NCBI RefSeq assembly: GCF_900107845.1
Contig: NZ_FNRM01000006.1
Span: 62,001 to 126,000 of the forward strand
Length of the DNA stretch: 64,000 nucleotides
From: Alkalimonas amylolytica
GTDB lineage: Bacteria > Pseudomonadota > Gammaproteobacteria > Enterobacterales > Alteromonadaceae
Direction: 5' to 3'
This document shows positions 59,451 through 64,000 of this stretch, one piece after another. How positions within the stretch are numbered: position 1 is the stretch's first letter; every line of letters starts with the position of its first letter. The notes under the pieces are model-generated. The model saw only the letters and a program-made list of their open reading frames with translations. It made no database searches and was not told where the DNA came from. The translations under genes were made by a program, and so were the position numbers.

Positions 59451-60037
59451 GCAGCCTCATTTCCTGCTGCTAACTGCTGCAACTGCTGACGCAGATCACT
59501 GCAGTCGGCCTCAGGGTTCAGTTGCTGCAATGACAACGTCAGATCAGCTACTTTCACACCAAATTTATGCAAACTGGTACGATTGATGATTTGCTGAGGC
59601 GTCACCAGATACATCCAGTCTTTCACCCGAACATCCATGGTATCGTTTTGGTAGGGAATACGCAGCGTGTATTCCCAGTACAAGCTATTGCCTGCCAATT
59701 GCCCACTGGCTTCGCCCATAACATCATGCGCAGTGCCGCTGACCCGGCCATCCGCATGCAGCTGCAACTGCCAGTGCCGGTAATCCACCCGACCGTCGCT
59801 AAAATAAAACACCTCGTACAAATCACCGCGGTTTTGTTGCCACACGCCACAGAGATCGGCATGAAAGCGCAGGGTCTGCCTGCCGCGCCAATCCTGCAAC
59901 ACCCCATAAGCCCGGCCACTGCCCTGAAAAAATTGCTCCAACTTCAGCTCAGGCTGCTCCGCCTGATAATCCAGCACCGACCGACTGCAACCAAACAGCA
60001 AGCCCACCACAAGAACCACCAACCAGTTACGCATCAT
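59447..60037 (-). CDS. DUF3833 family lipoprotein
   Basis: A 196-residue lipoprotein with lipobox LLFGC (Cys17), then LEQFFQGSGRAYGVLQDWRGRQTLRFHADLCGVW and GEASGQLAGNSLYWEYTLRIP, the DUF3833 pattern. Probably envelope located; role unknown. A one-codon earlier ATG pair is used. Convergent with DUF2721. Confidence 0.88.
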   Translation of the reverse strand: MMRNWLVVLVVGLLFGCSRSVLDYQAEQPELKLEQFFQGSGRAYGVLQDWRGRQTLRFHADLCGVWQQNRGDLYEVFYFSDGRVDYRHWQLQLHADGRVSGTAHDVMGEASGQLAGNSLYWEYTLRIPYQNDTMDVRVKDWMYLVTPQQIINRTSLHKFGVKVADLTLSLQQLNPEADCSDLRQQLQQLAAGNEAA

Positions 60038-60184
60038 TGTCTCTCCTTGTCTTCTGTCGTGAATACGTACCCTAGTCGCCTTTGGCTCAACCAGTAAACT
60101 TTTTTATCTTTAAGACAAATTTTCTTTGTTAGACAGCCCGGCACCTGCGCAGTATAAGGACGCATTAAGCCCAAGGAGACCGCC

Positions 60185-60811
60185 ATGCACGCTGTCGAAC
60201 CACTATTGCAACCCCAGCCCAGCTCGCCTGAACAGCCTGCGGCCTGGCTGGCGGCCTTTGAGCGTGATGGACTGGTGGTGTTGCCAGAGTACCTCACCGC
60301 TGATCTATGCCACACATTATTGCAGGAAGTGCAGCAGCAGGCTGAGCTGACACCTGCAGCCATTGGCCGTGGTCAGCAACGACAACATGCCAGCGATATC
60401 CGTCGCGATAAAACCTGTTGGCTGGATGGCAGCACCGTAGCGCAGCAACGTTACATGCTGGAGCTGAACACCATTCTCAGCCAACTAAACCGGCATTTTT
60501 TTCTGGGTCTGACGGGCTACGAATGCCATTTCGCGCATTACCAGCCAGGCGATTTTTACCGCACCCATCTGGATGCTTTTAATCGGCAGGCGAGCCGGCA
60601 GGTCACCAGTGTTTGTTATCTAAATGATGTGCAAGATGGCGGAGAACTGGTGCTGTACGATGAACAGCACACCGAACTGATGCAACTACCGCCAAGAGCA
60701 GGCAGCCTTATTCTGTTTGAAAGCAGCCGTTTTCCGCACCAGGTATTGCCTACCCGGCAGGATCGCTTCAGCATTGCCGGTTGGTTTCGACGCGATGATG
60801 TCCTGCTGTGA
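60185..60811 (+). CDS. 2-oxoglutarate / Fe(II)-dependent oxygenase, prolyl 4-hydroxylase type
   Basis: A 208-residue dioxygenase with HxD iron motif THLDAF, distal iron His in RFPHQVLP and the 2-oxoglutarate-binding Arg in RFSIAGWFRRD. The N-terminus (WLAAFERDGLVVLPEYL) is typical of P4Hc-like proteins. Substrate unknown; some relatives act on ribosomal or translation proteins. AAGGAGA precedes the ATG. It stands between DUF3833 and ubiA. Confidence 0.85.
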   Translation: MHAVEPLLQPQPSSPEQPAAWLAAFERDGLVVLPEYLTADLCHTLLQEVQQQAELTPAAIGRGQQRQHASDIRRDKTCWLDGSTVAQQRYMLELNTILSQLNRHFFLGLTGYECHFAHYQPGDFYRTHLDAFNRQASRQVTSVCYLNDVQDGGELVLYDEQHTELMQLPPRAGSLILFESSRFPHQVLPTRQDRFSIAGWFRRDDVLL

Positions 60812-60844
60812 ACGGTCTGCTCGCAGCCTGGTGGCTACATCAAG

Positions 60845-61714
60845 CTACCGCAGCCACAAGTCCAGTACGATGCCGGCAAAGATCAGCAATCCAACATAAT
60901 GATTGTGCAAAAAAGCCTGAAAACACTGCGCCCGGCTTTGAGATGCTAACCTAAACTGATACCCGAACAACGGCAAACACAACAGCAGCGACAACTGATA
61001 CCACCATCCCAGCTCAGCAAGCTGACCCACCCAGTACAACAATGCCAAAGTCAGCGCCTGCAACAGCAGGATGGTGGGCAAAGCATAGCGACCAAACAAA
61101 ATCGCGGTCGATTTAATGCCTACCTGCTCATCATCCGGCTGGTCCACCATCGCATAGTAGGTATCGTAGGCCACAGTCCAGCATAAATTAGCCAAGTAGA
61201 GCCACCAGACCAGAGCCGGTAACTGCAGCTGAATGGCCATGAAAGCCATGGGCATACCCCAGCTGAAGGCCGCTCCCAGCACTACCTGCGGCAGATAAGT
61301 GTATCGTTTCATAAAGGGATACAGGGAGGCTAACGCCACCGCCCCCAGCGATAACAAGGCCGTTTGCCAGTTCAAAAACAGCAATAAGGTTGCTGCCAAC
61401 AACAGTAAGAACACAAACAGCTGCAGAGCTTCACTGGCCGACACCTTGCCCACCGCCAGCGGTCTGAGCCGAGTTCGGGCCACAGCGCCATCGAAGTTCC
61501 GATCGGCGTAATCATTGATCACACAACCAGCCGAGCGCATCAACACAACGCCAAGAGTAAATACCAGCCAGAGCGACCAGGGCGGCACCCCCTCCGCAGC
61601 CAACCACAAGGCCCACCAGGTTGGCCACAACAGCAAATAAATACCTACAGGCTTATCTAGCCGCATTAGTTGTCGGTAATAGGGCCAATGTGACCAGCGC
61701 AATTGCCAACTCAT
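60845..61714 (-). CDS. ubiA: 4-hydroxybenzoate octaprenyltransferase
   Basis: Second step of ubiquinone synthesis; attaches the polyprenyl chain to 4-hydroxybenzoate in the membrane. The 289-residue protein has about nine spans and the Asp-rich motif NDYADRNFD (67-75), with the second DxxxD in VAYDTYYAMVDQPDDEQ. The ATG at 61714 overlaps the ubiC stop by 4 bp, so the upstream extension is discarded. Confidence 0.97.
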   Translation of the reverse strand: MSWQLRWSHWPYYRQLMRLDKPVGIYLLLWPTWWALWLAAEGVPPWSLWLVFTLGVVLMRSAGCVINDYADRNFDGAVARTRLRPLAVGKVSASEALQLFVFLLLLAATLLLFLNWQTALLSLGAVALASLYPFMKRYTYLPQVVLGAAFSWGMPMAFMAIQLQLPALVWWLYLANLCWTVAYDTYYAMVDQPDDEQVGIKSTAILFGRYALPTILLLQALTLALLYWVGQLAELGWWYQLSLLLCLPLFGYQFRLASQSRAQCFQAFLHNHYVGLLIFAGIVLDLWLR

Positions 61715-62250
61715 AACCGATACACCTCTGGCATGAAAACTTCCACCACATGCAATGGGTGCTCGGCCAACCAAAATACCGAGCGTCTGGCCCACAACGT
61801 GGGCTCTGTCAACGGCAAAGGTAGTGTAAGCTGAGCAGTATCAAGCTCTGCGACTTCAATGGGGCCCCGTTGCAACGCCGGGTGACGAAAAATAAACTCC
61901 CCAAGCGGCTGGCTACCCAGCCGGGCCAAAGGCTCAATCGCCGTCAGGGTCGAAGCCGGCAACCAGCTCTGTGCATAAATCATGGCCTGCTCATCACAAT
62001 ACAACAATACTTCACGCAACAGGGCATCTCCAGCACCGGTCAACTGAGCATGCAACGGCTCAGGAAGCGGATAAAACTGCTCTGTCAGCATCTGCAACCG
62101 GAATTGCTGGCAACGGCTTTTTAGCCGGGCTGTCAGAGAATCAGTTTCCAGCAACCAAGAGCATTGCGCAGGCAACAGCCGAAGGGCAGCAGGCGTTTGC
62201 CAATGAGCTTGCAGCAAATAGTGGGCAGTGGTGATGGGCATGGTACTCAT
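61711..62250 (-). CDS. ubiC: Chorismate pyruvate-lyase
   Basis: Converts chorismate to 4-hydroxybenzoate and pyruvate, the first step of ubiquinone synthesis. The 179-residue protein has the family elements SWLLETDSLTARLKSRCQQFRLQ, LREVLLYCDEQAMIYAQSWLP (R and substrate loop) and WARRSVFWLAEHPLHVVEVFMP near the C-terminus. It is coupled to ubiA by a 4-bp overlap. Confidence 0.95.
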   Translation of the reverse strand: MSTMPITTAHYLLQAHWQTPAALRLLPAQCSWLLETDSLTARLKSRCQQFRLQMLTEQFYPLPEPLHAQLTGAGDALLREVLLYCDEQAMIYAQSWLPASTLTAIEPLARLGSQPLGEFIFRHPALQRGPIEVAELDTAQLTLPLPLTEPTLWARRSVFWLAEHPLHVVEVFMPEVYRL

Positions 62251-62394
62251 ATCATTGCAAAAACCGCCGCATCATAGCAATTTCACGCATAGATTTCAGT
62301 AATTCTGTAGCAGGCCGATAGAACAAATGACAGAAACTGCTATGATCTGACCAGCAGTAGCGAGCACCAGCCAGAAACAGGGATCAAACCGCTT

Positions 62395-62805
62395 ATGAAG
62401 TATGCCAGCATTTTACTGACAGTCCTGATGTTGCTTTGCAGCCTCTATACACCAGCCGCTCAGGCACAACGGAACGAACAAGACATTGTGTATTATGGCT
62501 TTGACCCGGACATTGTGACCAACTATGTTACGTCAGGTCGTCGCTCTCTGGGGTATGTCCGGGTATCCGTAGAGCTGATGGTAGCCGATCGTAGTTACCT
62601 TGCTGATATTGAGTATCATGAACCACTGATCCTGAATACGATTATTCGTGTTTTCAATCAACAACACGAAGACAAAGTCAAATCGCTGACCGGCCGCGAA
62701 GAAATTCGCCAAACCATTCTGCAAGAACTGCAAGCGGTGCTAAAACGCGAAACCGGTAAAGACATGATCCATGATGTACTGTTCACCCGGTACATTCATC
62801 AATAG
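62395..62805 (+). CDS. FliL-like exported protein
   Basis: A 136-residue protein with an N-terminal signal (residues 1-24) and a FliL-like domain: GYVRVSVELMVADRSYLADIEYHEPLILNTIIRVFNQQHEDKVKSLTGREEIRQTI. FliL proteins support the flagellar motor; no flagellar genes are near, so this is an isolated paralogue. It is divergent from ubiC and precedes glpG on the other strand. Confidence 0.8.
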   Translation: MKYASILLTVLMLLCSLYTPAAQAQRNEQDIVYYGFDPDIVTNYVTSGRRSLGYVRVSVELMVADRSYLADIEYHEPLILNTIIRVFNQQHEDKVKSLTGREEIRQTILQELQAVLKRETGKDMIHDVLFTRYIHQ

Positions 62806-62842
62806 CAGCGCATGTAATTACTTTTGAAATCAACTTTCTCCG

Positions 62843-63679
62843 TTACGTAGAACGGCCTGGCTTATGCCGCAGCAACCAGGCCCAGCCACAACCAGCCACT
62901 AAACCACCCAAGTGTGCCCAATTGGCCATCGACACCCAGAGGACATCCAGAAAACCGAGCAGCATCCAGATCAACATAAAGGCCACCAGGCCCCCATCCA
63001 GTCTCAACCCTTGAGCAGGGTTTAATCGCCCTGCCCACCAGAAATAGCCAAAGAGCGCGTACACCACTCCCGACAAACCACCAAAATATGGCCCCACCAA
63101 CAGATACTGCGCCACATTGGCTATCAGTGCACTACTCAATGTGAACGACAGCAGCTGCCCGCTACCTAAGCGCCGTTCAAATTGGCCAGCCAACAGCCAC
63201 CACCACAGTAAGTTAAACACCAGATGCGTCAGTGAAAAATGCAATAGTGCCGGACTAAACCAGCGCCAGCTTTCCGTCAGGTTCATGGCAGCGGGTTGCA
63301 GGAAAATACCCAAGGCAGCAGAGGCTTGTTGCGGTGCTATTTGCTGCCAACCATACACCAGCAGAGCCAGCACTAACACCAGCAGCGTCACAGGTCCGCT
63401 GAATGCTTTGAACTGCAAGCCTGCCCAAAGTGGTGCTGCGCCGGAGCCAGTCGCAATCTTGCTGCGCTGCCAGGCAGCAGCATGGTATCGTGGATGATCA
63501 GGATTGTGTAAAAACGCGTCCAATGCCTGGCTCACCTGCTGCAGTTGGCTTTCCTCTACATAGAGAGCGGCCCGCTCAGCCCCTTCAACCACAGCTTGCA
63601 CCGACCACCCCTGAGTCACGCAGTAATCGGCAAACAGATGGGCTGCATTGGGCGAGTTCAACTCTCCCAGCTTAATCAT
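62843..63679 (-). CDS. glpG: Rhomboid intramembrane serine protease GlpG
   Basis: Cleaves membrane protein segments in the lipid bilayer. The 278-residue protein has a cytoplasmic N-terminal domain and six spans with catalytic Ser203 in GGLSGVVYALFG and His256 in NWAHLGGLVAG, plus the THLVFNLLWWW element in span 2. Numbering agrees with E. coli GlpG within two residues. The start overlaps the glpE stop by 8 bp. Confidence 0.96.
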   Translation of the reverse strand: MIKLGELNSPNAAHLFADYCVTQGWSVQAVVEGAERAALYVEESQLQQVSQALDAFLHNPDHPRYHAAAWQRSKIATGSGAAPLWAGLQFKAFSGPVTLLVLVLALLVYGWQQIAPQQASAALGIFLQPAAMNLTESWRWFSPALLHFSLTHLVFNLLWWWLLAGQFERRLGSGQLLSFTLSSALIANVAQYLLVGPYFGGLSGVVYALFGYFWWAGRLNPAQGLRLDGGLVAFMLIWMLLGFLDVLWVSMANWAHLGGLVAGCGWAWLLRHKPGRST

Positions 63680-63995
63680 CGGCGCGTTTCACCGGATGAT
63701 GCAGCTGCCATAGCGCCATCCCCCCATCCATGCTGTAGACCTCATCGAAACCTTGCTGTGCCAGATACTGAGCAGCTCCCTGGCTAGAGTTGCCATGGTA
63801 GCAAACCACCACGACTGGTGTTGCAAAGCCATGCTGCTGCATAAAGGCAGGCAAACTTGCTGAGGTCAAATGCCAGGCGCCATCAATATGCCCGGCGGCA
63901 TAGCTCTGTTCATCACGGATATCGGCAATGACCGCTGTTTGCTGTTGCCACCGACTAGCCGTTTCATCCACCGAGATGTGCTTAAATTCAAACAT
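63672..63995 (-). CDS. glpE: Thiosulfate sulfurtransferase GlpE
   Basis: Single-domain rhodanese transferring sulfur from thiosulfate. The 107-residue product has VVVVCYHGNSSQGAAQYL with catalytic Cys65, and IADIRDEQSYAAGHIDGA, as in E. coli GlpE. The ATG at 63995 lies five bases from the right edge, so the upstream region is outside the window. Pairing with glpG is conserved. Confidence 0.96.
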   Translation of the reverse strand: MFEFKHISVDETASRWQQQTAVIADIRDEQSYAAGHIDGAWHLTSASLPAFMQQHGFATPVVVVCYHGNSSQGAAQYLAQQGFDEVYSMDGGMALWQLHHPVKRADD

Positions 63996-64000
63996 AGCAA

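Overview
The window reads as chromosome of a gammaproteobacterium of moderate GC content. The order mutS ... rpoS-nlpD-(DUF368)-pcm-surE-truD-ispF-ispD-ftsB, the rpsF-priB-rpsR-rplI ribosomal operon, ubiC-ubiA and glpE-glpG are all typical of that class. The mixture of genes (caa3-type oxidase cluster, DUF2721, DUF3833, DUF416/YjaG, many Q-rich proteins) suggests Alteromonadales or a Rheinheimera/Alishewanella/Arsukibacterium-like lineage; that placement is inference from gene content only. No rRNA, tRNA, CRISPR array, integrase or transposase was recognised.

Layout. 0-3.0 kb: pncC (partial) and mutS. 3.1-10.4 kb: accessory block between mutS and rpoS, visibly more AT-rich than its surroundings. 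It holds a P-loop kinase / GNAT-PUA-like / ASCH module on the + strand, converging across a perfect 34-bp palindrome with a Gabija-like pair (OLD-family ATPase-TOPRIM nuclease plus UvrD-like helicase) on the - strand. 10.4-17.4 kb: the rpoS-to-ftsB housekeeping run, read right to left with tightly overlapping genes. 18.2-24.5 kb: a cytochrome c oxidase operon with a subunit II carrying two haem c sites, two subunit III-like proteins and a Sco assembly factor. 24.7-34.4 kb: metabolic and regulatory genes (GAF histidine kinase, DUF924, two LysR regulators, DoxX, a YcaC-like hydrolase, two pirins and a GlpD-like oxidoreductase). 34.4-37.7 kb: an apparent insertion, flanked by a duplicated 3' end of the GlpD-like gene, carrying a membrane-anchored HTH-TPR regulator divergent from an exported protein. 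37.7-41.7 kb: YciI, a zinc ribbon protein, a diguanylate cyclase, a GNAT and the ribosomal S6-L9 operon.

The most striking region is 41.8-55.8 kb. Four separate PhoB-type boxes (CTGTCAT-like 7-mers repeated every 11 bp) can be read upstream of (i) a tripartite tricarboxylate transporter whose substrate-binding protein and small membrane subunit are fused, (ii) a phosphate-selective-type porin, (iii) a PhnD-PhnC-PhnE-type ABC transporter and (iv) a TonB-dependent receptor followed by a purple-acid-type phosphatase and a MINPP/phytase-like histidine phosphatase. An exported CYTH-like protein lies in the middle. I read this as one phosphate-starvation island: outer-membrane entry (porin, TonB receptor), periplasmic or surface dephosphorylation (two phosphatases, perhaps the CYTH protein) and inner-membrane uptake (ABC transporter and TTT transporter). 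A TTT system under PhoB control is the least expected element.

55.9-64 kb: rlmB, yjaG, a DUF2007 protein, a very glutamine-rich coiled-coil protein, small conserved proteins, a 2OG-Fe(II) oxygenase, ubiC-ubiA, a FliL-like protein, and glpE-glpG.
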